Below, piece by piece: positions 52,993 to 61,601 of a DNA stretch of 64,000 nt. Under the pieces are notes generated by a model. That model was given only the letters and a program-made list of their open reading frames with translations, was not told the DNA's origin and did no database searches. The stretch's first letter is position 1; each line of letters begins with the position of its first letter. The position numbers and the translations under genes were made by a program. Origin of the DNA: Novosphingobium subterraneum (GTDB taxonomy: Bacteria; Pseudomonadota; Alphaproteobacteria; Sphingomonadales; Sphingomonadaceae); assembly GCF_000807925.1 (NCBI RefSeq), contig NZ_JRVC01000010.1, positions 62,001 to 126,000 on the forward strand, given 5' to 3'.

Positions 52993-53763
52993 TCAGCTTT
53001 CCACGCGGGGTTCCACCTGAATTAGCGAGACAGCTGTGCGGCGAGGCTGGGTCAGCATGAAGTGCGTGGCAACCGCAATGTCTTCTGCACGAAGCATCTT
53101 CTGGGCATTGATGGCATTGCGCTGATCTTCGTCAGAGTACTCCGGATACTGGAAGTCGGCGCCGGTCAGCCCCGGTTCGATCAGGCCGACCTTGATGTCC
53201 TTGGGTGCCATTTCTTCCCGGAATGCGGCGGCAAAGCCCTGGACGCCGGACTTTGCCGCGACATAGACCGAGCTGCCCTTGCCGCGAGAGACTGCCGACA
53301 TCGACCCGATCAACACGATGTCGCCACCGTTGCCCATCCGCCGCGCCGCTTCCCGCGATGCAACCACATAGGCGACCAGATCGGTTTCCAACTGATAGCG
53401 CAGTTCCCCTTCGTTGACGTCCATCGGGGTCTGCGCGGGAACTGCAGCGTTGATGATTGCAACATCGATCGCACCGCCCAATGCTGCGTCGGCAGCACTC
53501 CAGAACCGGCGCATGTCCTCAGGCCGTGCCAGATCGACCGCAACGCCATCGCCCTTTCCGACGTTGTTGATCCGGTCGAGCGCATCGGCAAGATGCTGCT
53601 CGTCGCGGCCGCAGATAAATACGGATGCTCCTTCGCTGGCCAGAAGCACGGCGATCGCGCGGCCAATTCCCGTTGTACCACCGGTAACGACCACCCGCTT
53701 GCCATCAAGGCTCGGTTGCTCGGTGTGCGCGTCGTCAAGATCGAGGGCAATTTGGCCAGACAT
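52993..53763 (-). CDS. SDR
   Basis: A 256-residue SDR with an N-terminal extension of about 18 residues before TGGTTGIG at 27-34. I-N-A-A replaces N-N-A-G, and S-M-S-A...Y-V-A-A-K-S is the active site. ATG 53763 is used. It converges with the TonB receptor, after a 147-bp gap holding a terminator hairpin, and lies 110 bp downstream of the REC-EAL gene on the same strand. Its function is unknown. Confidence 0.75.
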   Translation of the reverse strand: MSGQIALDLDDAHTEQPSLDGKRVVVTGGTTGIGRAIAVLLASEGASVFICGRDEQHLADALDRINNVGKGDGVAVDLARPEDMRRFWSAADAALGGAIDVAIINAAVPAQTPMDVNEGELRYQLETDLVAYVVASREAARRMGNGGDIVLIGSMSAVSRGKGSSVYVAAKSGVQGFAAAFREEMAPKDIKVGLIEPGLTGADFQYPEYSDEDQRNAINAQKMLRAEDIAVATHFMLTQPRRTAVSLIQVEPRVES

Positions 53764-53873
53764 GAAATTCTCCGCGTCAGCAGCTCCGACAGAATGCCGG
53801 ACGCTCGCAAGAGAACTGCATGAGATGGGCGGCGGTTTCCCGGATCAACCGGCTTCAGCCAGCATCCGTCGCA

Positions 53874-55520
53874 TCAGGAGGATGGCCACGCTTGCAACAG
53901 CTGGCAATACTCGTCGAAACGGAGGGGTTTCGAGATGACGAAACCCTGCAGCGTATTGCAGTCGTTCTCTGCCAGCCAGCGCCGCTGTGACTCCAATTCG
54001 ACACCTTCGGCCACCGTTTCCAACCCCAGCATCTTGGCCAGACCGATGATGCCCAGCACGATCTTCTGGTCGGGGCCAGACTCCGCCACGCGCTGGACGA
54101 AGCTGCGGTCGATCTTGATGGTGTCCACGGTGCAGGCCTGCAAGTGGGCGAGCGAGGAGTAACCAGTGCCGAAATCGTCCAGAGCAACGGCGATGCCGCG
54201 GGCATGCAGAGCCTTCACGATGGAATCGGCCTGTCGCGTATCGGTAATGACCGACGTTTCGGTCACTTCAACCTCGAGCAAATGCTCGCTCGCACCATAA
54301 TCGGCAAAGATCCGCGAAATCCTGGCGGGCAGATCGGGGGTGAATTCGGATGCACCAATATTGACCGCCAGGCGAGGGGGGAGGCCCTTCTTCACCAGAG
54401 CCAGTTGCGCGACCGCTGCTTCGCGCAGGACCCAGTCGGTCAGATGCGAAAGCAGACCCGCGCGTTCGACCACGGGGATGAACGTTGCCGGAGAGAGATG
54501 CCCGAGCAACGGGCTTTCCCAGCGGACCAGCACTTCGGCCGACAAGGGACGTCCGCTCTCCGCGCAGACCTTGGGCTGATAGCAGACGTGCAGCTGGCCC
54601 TGTTGCAACGCCGTTATCAGCTCGGCACGGATCGAACTGGCCAGACGCATGTCGGACATGGCCGCCCCTTCGAGCTGGAGCAGTCGCCCACCACCCTCGC
54701 GCCGCAGAAGTCGCGCGGCTTCCATCAGACGTTCAAGCAGGGGTTCCCCGCACTTTGCCATGCCGATCTCGGCCGTCACCGCCGAAAGGGAAAGACGCGA
54801 CCGCACCCAGGTCAAAGGCTTGCTGTCGCGAACCTTGAGTTCGACCAGCGGCTGCAAGGCTTGCTCCAGAACAGCGAGGCTGTTGCCGATCACCGCCCAG
54901 GCATGGCCGTGCACTTTGAACACTTCAAGACCGGCCCGCCTCGCCATCCTGTCGATCAAGGTCTGGATCCGGCCTTCGCCTTGTCCTTCGAACCTGCTTG
55001 CCAACTCGGGCTGGCTGTCGATCTTCACCACTGCCACCGCTTCGCCCGGTCTGGCGCGGGAAAGTCGGGCCAGGAAAGTCGCACGTCCGTCCGGGTCCGG
55101 TTCCTCCCGGGCTGCGGCGTGGCGCTGGGCGGCATTCTGCAGGTGGCTTTCGACCGTGGCGATCAACAGGTCATAATCGACTGGCTTGACCAGATAGTCA
55201 TCTGCCCCTGCACGCCGACCCGAAATCATTGTCGTGCGATCATTGAACGCGGTCAGAAACACGAACGGAACAAGCGACTGCGCATTGCGGCGCGCCCTCA
55301 GGGTTTCAAGAAGCTCGATGCCGTTCATCCCAGGCATCTGCACGTCGCAGAGCACGAGATCGGGCAATGCTTCGTCCATCCGGGCAAGCGCAGCCTCGGC
55401 GTTCTCCGCCTTGTCGATCTGGAATCCGTGGTCGGCCAGTTCCTCTGCAATGTCGCGCAGGATCTCTGGCTCGTCCTCGACACAGAGAACACGGAAGTCC
55501 TTGGGTGAGAATGCACTCAT
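53874..55520 (-). CDS. Response regulator with degenerate middle domain and EAL phosphodiesterase domain
   Basis: A 548-residue protein. The N-terminal receiver domain (about 10-125) has phospho-acceptor Asp59 (L-V-L-C-D-V-Q-M-P-G) and Lys112 (L-V-K-P). A middle region (about 145-285) lies where a GGDEF domain would sit but shows no GGDEF or D-L-T-G-L motif. The C-terminal EAL domain has E-V-L instead of E-A-L (329-331), with D-D-F-G-T-G-Y-S-S (448 onward) and E-G-V-E intact. It probably hydrolyses cyclic di-GMP when phosphorylated by the kinase upstream. ATG 55520 overlaps that kinase's stop by one base. Confidence 0.84.
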   Translation of the reverse strand: MSAFSPKDFRVLCVEDEPEILRDIAEELADHGFQIDKAENAEAALARMDEALPDLVLCDVQMPGMNGIELLETLRARRNAQSLVPFVFLTAFNDRTTMISGRRAGADDYLVKPVDYDLLIATVESHLQNAAQRHAAAREEPDPDGRATFLARLSRARPGEAVAVVKIDSQPELASRFEGQGEGRIQTLIDRMARRAGLEVFKVHGHAWAVIGNSLAVLEQALQPLVELKVRDSKPLTWVRSRLSLSAVTAEIGMAKCGEPLLERLMEAARLLRREGGGRLLQLEGAAMSDMRLASSIRAELITALQQGQLHVCYQPKVCAESGRPLSAEVLVRWESPLLGHLSPATFIPVVERAGLLSHLTDWVLREAAVAQLALVKKGLPPRLAVNIGASEFTPDLPARISRIFADYGASEHLLEVEVTETSVITDTRQADSIVKALHARGIAVALDDFGTGYSSLAHLQACTVDTIKIDRSFVQRVAESGPDQKIVLGIIGLAKMLGLETVAEGVELESQRRWLAENDCNTLQGFVISKPLRFDEYCQLLQAWPSS

Positions 55521-57682
55521 CACGCCGCCTCCCAGAATTCGGTCGTCGTGACCGTCGCCAGTGGCAGACTGGAGCTCACCACTGTCCCTTGTCCAGGCGT
55601 CGACTGGATGTCGAGCAGCCCGCCGTTGGCGTCAATCAGGCTGTTGGCAAGATAGAGGCCCGTGCCGGCGCCGGGAACGGCCGTGCTGTTCGACCCGCGA
55701 TAAAAGCGCTCGCGCACCAGGGGGAGCTCCTCAGCCGGTATGCCGGGGCCCTGGTCATGCACCGATATGATGCAACGCCCTTCTTCGATCTGCGTTTCGA
55801 TCCACACCTTGCCGTCTCTCGGCGAGAATCGGCAGGCGTTTTCGAGGATAGCGACGAGCGCGGAGTGGATCAGCTGGCGATCGACAAACAGGGCCGTGCG
55901 CTCGACGTCGTCGTTGATGCGAATTTCAATGGCGCGCTCACTGCCTGCCGAGGCAACCGCTTCGCGCAGAATACTGCCCAGAGCAACCGCTGCAGGGCGG
56001 CACGTCGTCTGCCCTTCTTCCATGCGTACCAGTTGCAGCGCGCTTTCCATCACGTCACGGATGCGCGAAACGGCGCGGCGGATCATGTCGGACCGTTCCA
56101 CGACGGTGTCTTCCGTAAGCCGTGACGCCCGCCGCTTCAGGATCTGGCCGCTGCTATCGATCACGGTGAGCGGCGTGCGGAATTCGTGGCTGAGGATGTT
56201 GATGAACCGCCTCTGGCCCGTGGTGATGCGGCGTTCGGTATCATACGAACGACGCACTTCGGCTTCCTGGGCCACGATCCGTTGATGCGCTTCGCCAAGC
56301 TTCTGGCCCATTTCCACCAAACGGCCTGAAAGGTTGTCGACTTCGCTCACGCCGAACTTTGGCGCGGTCTGGTTGTATTCGCCTGCACCGATCCGGTCCA
56401 TGAGCTGCTCCACTTCGCGCAAGGGCCGGGCAAGGCGTCGGCTCATCACCCGCGCGCGCCAGACGAGGAAGGCGAAGAACACCACGTAGAAGGCAAGCAG
56501 GATCAGCAGCATGATCACGCCGACAGTGACCAGTTGATCGTGCAGCGAATTGGCGTCAGCCAGGATCTGCGAAGCGGGTGCCAGCACCACCAGCGTCCAG
56601 CCAGGACCAGCAACCCTGGCATTCGTGGCCAGCATGTCGCGGCCGCCCAGCATGACGTGGCTTATCCTGGAGGAGCCACTGCCGACCGCCTGCGCAAGTG
56701 CCTTCAGTTCGGGGCGGCGGGTGATGTTGAACTGGTCCGGCTTGAACGTATCGGACCGTATCGCATCGGCGTACTTGTGGTCCTTGAGTTCGGTCAGCCC
56801 AAGATCCTTTTCGCCTGCCGGGGGCAGGGCGAGGATGGTTCCGTCTCGCCCCACCAGCATCGCGTAGCCCTGCCAGGGCAGGTTGAGCGAGAGGATGCGG
56901 CTGACCACGGTATCCAGCGTCATGTCGATCCCCACGACGCCCTCCAGCCGCTTCTCGCTGTATACCGGCGCAATCGACGAGACCATCCAGCCCGAACCTG
57001 CCGGATCGACATAAGCATCGGTCCAGACCACCTTGCGTTGCGGGTTATGCTGCGCATCCGCTTCGTAGTAGAAGTTGTACGTGGGGATGTTCATTTTCGG
57101 CGCGTACTGGCTCAGCACGTCGAAGTACGGGTAGATGCGATTGTAGCTGTCCCAGGTATTGAGATAGACCTGCCGCACCAGCGGCGATGCAGCCTTGATG
57201 TGGCGCATGGTGTGATCGAGCCGCGTGGAGCGCCAGACCTTTTCGATCTCATCCGCGCCGACGGGATGATAGCCGCTGTAGAATGCGGCAGCATCGTCGG
57301 GGCGCCCTCGTGTTGTGTGAAATACCCTGTCCGAACCGATGTGATACCGTGCCTTTTCCTCTGGGGGCGGATCGTAGGGCGTAGCCAGCGCTTCGCCAGC
57401 TTCCGCGCCAAGAAGGCGCGTCATGCCTTCGACACCACCGAGAGTGGCGGTGATGTTTGCCGATTCACGCGCGGCAATGTCCGTCAGGTACTTCTCCGAG
57501 ACCGCCGTTACCGTCGCGACATTCTGCTGATACGTGAAGTTCCCCGTCGCCCAGTAGCTCAACAGAAAGCCCAGTTCGATCAGGCAAAGCGGTATGACGG
57601 CGGTACGCAGATAGGACGCGCCAAGCCATCGGGCCAGCGTGGTTTGCCTGCCTTGACCTTTTCGTGCGAGTCCTGCGAACAC
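55520..57682 (-). CDS. Membrane sensor histidine kinase with extracytoplasmic Cache-type domain
   Basis: A 720-residue kinase. Transmembrane segment 1 is at about 27-45 and segment 2 at about 385-408, and the large periplasmic part between them contains a dCache-like end (V-V-G-I-D-M-T-L-D, Y-A-M-L-V-G-R-D-G-T-I-L). A HAMP linker follows, then HisKA with His499 (I-L-S-H-E-F-R-T-P-L) and an ATPase domain (N-A-C-R-F-S, D-Q-G-P-G-I-P, G-A-G-T-G-L-Y-L). It starts with GTG 57682 after AAGGAAC. It is translationally coupled to the REC-EAL gene and is probably its cognate kinase. The signal is unknown. Confidence 0.85.
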   Translation of the reverse strand: MFAGLARKGQGRQTTLARWLGASYLRTAVIPLCLIELGFLLSYWATGNFTYQQNVATVTAVSEKYLTDIAARESANITATLGGVEGMTRLLGAEAGEALATPYDPPPEEKARYHIGSDRVFHTTRGRPDDAAAFYSGYHPVGADEIEKVWRSTRLDHTMRHIKAASPLVRQVYLNTWDSYNRIYPYFDVLSQYAPKMNIPTYNFYYEADAQHNPQRKVVWTDAYVDPAGSGWMVSSIAPVYSEKRLEGVVGIDMTLDTVVSRILSLNLPWQGYAMLVGRDGTILALPPAGEKDLGLTELKDHKYADAIRSDTFKPDQFNITRRPELKALAQAVGSGSSRISHVMLGGRDMLATNARVAGPGWTLVVLAPASQILADANSLHDQLVTVGVIMLLILLAFYVVFFAFLVWRARVMSRRLARPLREVEQLMDRIGAGEYNQTAPKFGVSEVDNLSGRLVEMGQKLGEAHQRIVAQEAEVRRSYDTERRITTGQRRFINILSHEFRTPLTVIDSSGQILKRRASRLTEDTVVERSDMIRRAVSRIRDVMESALQLVRMEEGQTTCRPAAVALGSILREAVASAGSERAIEIRINDDVERTALFVDRQLIHSALVAILENACRFSPRDGKVWIETQIEEGRCIISVHDQGPGIPAEELPLVRERFYRGSNSTAVPGAGTGLYLANSLIDANGGLLDIQSTPGQGTVVSSSLPLATVTTTEFWEAA

Positions 57683-57758
57683 CCGTTGTTCCTTGCTGAC
57701 CTGCCGTATACCCCTGGAAATACTAAATTTAGATTGTCGGCTCTAAGCAGAATCCCAT

Positions 57759-59249
57759 ATGCGCGCGCACAGACACAGGCCGGAAGGGCAGAATTCTGCG
57801 CAGGCGGCGGACTTGCCACCTGGCCATGGCGATGCGCTGCGCCTGCTCGCGCTGGTTGACCGTGCGGTGTGGATCTACGATTTCGATCATGTGCGCATGA
57901 TCTGGGCCAATCCCGCCGGCTTGCGCTTCTGGCGGGCTGAAAGCCTCGAGGCGCTCTGTGCACGGGACCTGAACCCCACTGCCTTGGGCACGGCCGAGCG
58001 GCTGGAGAACCTGCGCCATGCGCTGGCGAGGGGCGAAGTGCGCAGTGAGCGGTGGACCTTCTATCCACAGGGCCAGCCCTTCCAGCGTGACTGCCGCCTT
58101 CATGGCGTGGCGCTCGAGGACGGGCGCATGGCGCTGCTGGTCGATGCTGCCGATGCGCAGATGCAGGTTGCGGACAGCTCGTTCGAGACGCGTGCGATCG
58201 AGGCGGTGCGGCAATCGGCGCTGATGATCTCGCTACTGAGCGAGGGCGGGCAGTGGCTGATGCACAACCCTGCGGCCGAAGCGCTGATCAACCGGCTGCA
58301 CGGCACCAACCTGCCGGGACTGGACAACTTCGCGACGCTGTTCGCCCATCCCGACGAGGCGATTGCCCTGCGTGCGCGGGCGCTCGAAAGCGGCAGTGCG
58401 GAAGCGACCCTGCGCATGGCAGGTCCGTCCTTCCGCATGCACGAGGTCACGCTCCGCCGCCTGACCGATCCGGTGACGGGCAGGCTTTCGCTCATGGTCA
58501 GCCAGGCCGACGTGACCCGGGCCTACCGGGCCGAGCGCCGCCTGCACAAGGCGCTGGCGCGCGAACGCACGATTGCCGAGACGCAGCGCCAGTTCCTGTC
58601 GGTGACCAGCCACGATTTCCGCACGCCGCTGAGCGTGATCGACGGTTCGGCCCGTCGCATCGCCCGTCTGGCGGAACCCGGCAGCGTGATCGCCGAACGC
58701 GCCGAGACGATCCGCGACACCGCGCGCCGCATGACCGAGGCGGTGGATCGTACCTTGGGCTGGGCCTCGATCGAGGACGGCCGCGTCGATTTCCAGCCTG
58801 AGCGGGCGAACATCAGACCGATGGTGGAACGCGCGCTCCTCGCCCAGCGCTCGGTACATCCACATCGTCCGTTCGTAGCCGAACTGGACGATGTGCCCGA
58901 TTTGATGCTCGACCAGGTTCTGGTGCTGCGCGTGCTCGACAACCTGATCGGCAACGCCATCAAGTATTCGCCCGAGGAACAGCCGGTCCGCGTGCGCTGC
59001 TTTGCCCGCAACGGCGAGGTGATGGTCTCGGTGACGGACGAGGGGATCGGAATTCCCTCCGATGAGCTATCAAAGCTCTTCAACCGCTTCTTCCGCTCGA
59101 GCAACGCGCGCCGCTTCAAGGGCAGCGGCGTTGGTCTGCACGCGGCGCGGTTCTACATGGAACTCCACGGCGGCCGAATCTCGGTAAAGACTACCGAAGG
59201 CAAGGGCTCGACGTTCACGCTGGCGTTTCCGGTGCCGGCCAAAGGTTAG
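57759..59249 (+). CDS. Soluble PAS-type sensor histidine kinase
   Basis: A 496-residue kinase without membrane segments. Two PAS-like domains lie at about 25-130 (V-D-R-A-V-W-I-Y-D, I-W-A-N-P-A-G) and 145-255. HisKA has His285 (S-V-T-S-H-D-F-R-T-P-L), and the ATPase domain has N-A-I-K-Y-S, D-E-G-I-G-I-P and G-S-G-V-G-L. It is divergent from the membrane kinase, with a 76-bp gap. No separate receiver protein is next to it, so it may feed the REC-EAL protein or an unlinked regulator (inference). ATG 57759 is the start. Confidence 0.83.
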   Translation: MRAHRHRPEGQNSAQAADLPPGHGDALRLLALVDRAVWIYDFDHVRMIWANPAGLRFWRAESLEALCARDLNPTALGTAERLENLRHALARGEVRSERWTFYPQGQPFQRDCRLHGVALEDGRMALLVDAADAQMQVADSSFETRAIEAVRQSALMISLLSEGGQWLMHNPAAEALINRLHGTNLPGLDNFATLFAHPDEAIALRARALESGSAEATLRMAGPSFRMHEVTLRRLTDPVTGRLSLMVSQADVTRAYRAERRLHKALARERTIAETQRQFLSVTSHDFRTPLSVIDGSARRIARLAEPGSVIAERAETIRDTARRMTEAVDRTLGWASIEDGRVDFQPERANIRPMVERALLAQRSVHPHRPFVAELDDVPDLMLDQVLVLRVLDNLIGNAIKYSPEEQPVRVRCFARNGEVMVSVTDEGIGIPSDELSKLFNRFFRSSNARRFKGSGVGLHAARFYMELHGGRISVKTTEGKGSTFTLAFPVPAKG

Positions 59250-59304
59250 GCAGTAGCCGCACCGCCACTTCTTCTGTCAGCCCCGCGCTAGTCCCCCAAC
59301 ACGA

Positions 59305-61521
59305 TCAGAACGCTCGCTTCACGCTCGCGCCCCACGTCCTCGGTGTACCGACGTGGTTGTAGTCGAAGCCGAAGCCTGAGAGGTCTATGCGCGAAGTGAA
59401 GTAGATCTTGTCGGTGAGGTTGCGGCCCCACAGTGACACGGTCCAGTCGCCACGAACGTAGTCGATCCCGGCGCCGAGCAGGGCGTAGCCGCCTTGGCGC
59501 AGGCGGGGGATGTTGACGATCTCGAAGTATTGCGAGGACACATAAGACGCATCCGCGCGGAGGGTGAGGCGGGCGTTGCCGACTTCCCAAGCGGTCCAGT
59601 CGATCGCGGCATTGGCGGTGAGGGCAGGGGCGTTGGACAGGCGGTGGCCGCGCACGTCGAGGCCGCTGATCACCCCGCGCGTCGCCCGTGCATGGAGCAG
59701 GCCGAGCCCGGCGTTGAGCGACAGGGTCGGCAGGGGCCGCGCGTCCAGCTCCAGCTCCGCGCCATAGATGCGCGAGCGATCGAGGTTGACCAGCGTCTGC
59801 GTCGCGTCGACCGGGTTGACCGAAAGGAACTGCTGGTTGCGGTAATCGTACCAAAAGCCGGTGAGCGATACCGAGACCATGCCGCCCAGCCGCGCCTTGG
59901 CTCCCGCTTCGAAGGCGTCGAGAATTTCGGGCTTGGCGACGCCCGCTTCGGACGGATCGAAGAAGGCTTGGGCGTTGAACCCGCTGGCGCGGTAGCCGCG
60001 GCTGTAGCTGGCGAAGAGCAGCGTGCCATCGTCGAGCTTGTGATCGAGCGCGAGCTTGCCGGAGAGGTTGTTGCCGGAAAAGCGGCGGTCGAGCGGTGCG
60101 ATCGGCGTGGCGACGAGGACACCGTCAACGCCCCGGATTTCCGAGGTCAGCCCGGCCTGCAGGCCTGTGTCATGTGTGAAGCGCAGGCCCCCGCGTAGGG
60201 TGGTGCCGCCGCCGAGCTTCAACCGGGCGTCGCCGAACAGGGCCCAGCTGCGCTTGTCCTGATCGAAGCGATTGGAGATGACGCAAGCGAACAGGCTGGC
60301 ATTGGCGGTGCAGTCGTCCACATCGACGCGGCCGTTGCCGTCGACGTCAAGATCGGTCCAGAAGTTGAGGTCGGTCGCGTTGAACAGATCCTCGCGGTGG
60401 TGATGGGCGCCAACGATGACGCTCAGCGGGCCATCGCCCTCCCATGCGAGGCGCAGTTCCTGTCCGAACTGGGTGCCGCGATCGGTGTAGGGGATTTCGA
60501 GCACTTGGCGCGGGCTGCCGTCGGTGTCCTCGGGGACATAGAGGCTGCCCTTGTCCCAGCCGGTGACGGAGATCAGGGTGAAGGAATCGCTGAGCTTGAA
60601 GGTGCCGGTGAGCGCGGCCGACCAGGTGCGGGCGAGCCGGCGGGCGGTGAAGTTCGCCTCAAGTTCGCGAATTCCCAGTCCTTCGCGGAAGTAGCTGCTG
60701 CCCTGGCCGTAGGCCTCGTAAGCGCCGTTGCCGACGCCATCGGGGCGCGGCTTGGAATAGTTGCCGTAGTTTCGTGGGCGCTGCAGGCTGGTCGAGAGGC
60801 GCAGTATCAGCTCGGCGCTGTCGGACGGTTGCCACAGCAGCGAACCGCGAATGCCGTATTCGCGGGTGGAGGACAGGTCCGGCTGTCCGGCAAGCCGGTT
60901 GCGGAACCAGCCATCGGCGCTGGCGGCGGTAAAGGCCACGCGAGCAGCAAGGGTCGGGCCGAGAGCCATGTTCAGCGCGCCCTGCGCCTCGAGGCGATTG
61001 TAGTTGCCCGCGCCCAGCCTGAGGTAGCCTTCGCTGGCGAAGACCGGGCGGGCCGAAACGTAGTTGATCGCGCCGCCGGTGGTGTTCTTGCCATAGAGCG
61101 TGCCCTGCGGCCCGCGCAGCACCTCGACGCGTGAGAGATCGTAGAGGGCCAGACCGAGGAACGCGAAGTTGCCTTTGTAGACCTCGTCATAATAGGCGGC
61201 GACGGGTCCGGCCTGGTTGAGGCTGAAGTCCGACATCGATACGCCCCGCAGCGCAAAGATCGGGGTGTTCTCGCCTACCGTCGCGCTGAAGCGCAGGTTG
61301 GGGATGCGGGCGGCGAGGTCGTCAGCCTGGGCGAAGCGCGCGGCTTCCAGGTTCTCGCCGCCGAGCACGGAGAGCGAGATCGGCACGTCGCTCGCCTTTT
61401 CCGACCGCTTCTGCGCGGTGACGACGATCTCGTCCTGCGATTCGGCTTCGGCGGGCACATCGGCGGCTGGCGCGGGGAGGATAGCAAGGCCGGCAGAAAG
61501 GCCAGCGGCGAGGACGGACAT
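59305..61521 (-). CDS. TonB-dependent outer membrane receptor
   Basis: A 738-residue receptor: signal peptide ending P-A-P-A-A, plug start E-I-V-V-T-A-Q-K-R-S-E-K-A-S-D-V-P, plug motif V-L-R-G-P-Q-G-T-L-Y-G-K-N-T-T-G-G-A. The barrel ends with W-G-A-S-V-K-R-A-F. ATG 61521 has GGAG 7 nt upstream. It is 80 bp downstream of the TolC-like gene on the same strand, possibly one operon with the export pair, an unusual mix of import and export. The ligand is unknown. Confidence 0.86.
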   Translation of the reverse strand: MSVLAAGLSAGLAILPAPAADVPAEAESQDEIVVTAQKRSEKASDVPISLSVLGGENLEAARFAQADDLAARIPNLRFSATVGENTPIFALRGVSMSDFSLNQAGPVAAYYDEVYKGNFAFLGLALYDLSRVEVLRGPQGTLYGKNTTGGAINYVSARPVFASEGYLRLGAGNYNRLEAQGALNMALGPTLAARVAFTAASADGWFRNRLAGQPDLSSTREYGIRGSLLWQPSDSAELILRLSTSLQRPRNYGNYSKPRPDGVGNGAYEAYGQGSSYFREGLGIRELEANFTARRLARTWSAALTGTFKLSDSFTLISVTGWDKGSLYVPEDTDGSPRQVLEIPYTDRGTQFGQELRLAWEGDGPLSVIVGAHHHREDLFNATDLNFWTDLDVDGNGRVDVDDCTANASLFACVISNRFDQDKRSWALFGDARLKLGGGTTLRGGLRFTHDTGLQAGLTSEIRGVDGVLVATPIAPLDRRFSGNNLSGKLALDHKLDDGTLLFASYSRGYRASGFNAQAFFDPSEAGVAKPEILDAFEAGAKARLGGMVSVSLTGFWYDYRNQQFLSVNPVDATQTLVNLDRSRIYGAELELDARPLPTLSLNAGLGLLHARATRGVISGLDVRGHRLSNAPALTANAAIDWTAWEVGNARLTLRADASYVSSQYFEIVNIPRLRQGGYALLGAGIDYVRGDWTVSLWGRNLTDKIYFTSRIDLSGFGFDYNHVGTPRTWGASVKRAF

Positions 61522-61601
61522 TCGCAAGCTCCGGGGAAGGGTGCCCCGAACTAGACCGCGTGTGGTTTATACCTTTGGAGGAACGCCATCAGCAATTCTG
61601 C

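Noticed and set aside
54144-55508. A 454-codon open frame on the plus strand
   Set aside because: It is the antisense shadow of the REC-EAL gene, which has intact receiver and EAL motifs.
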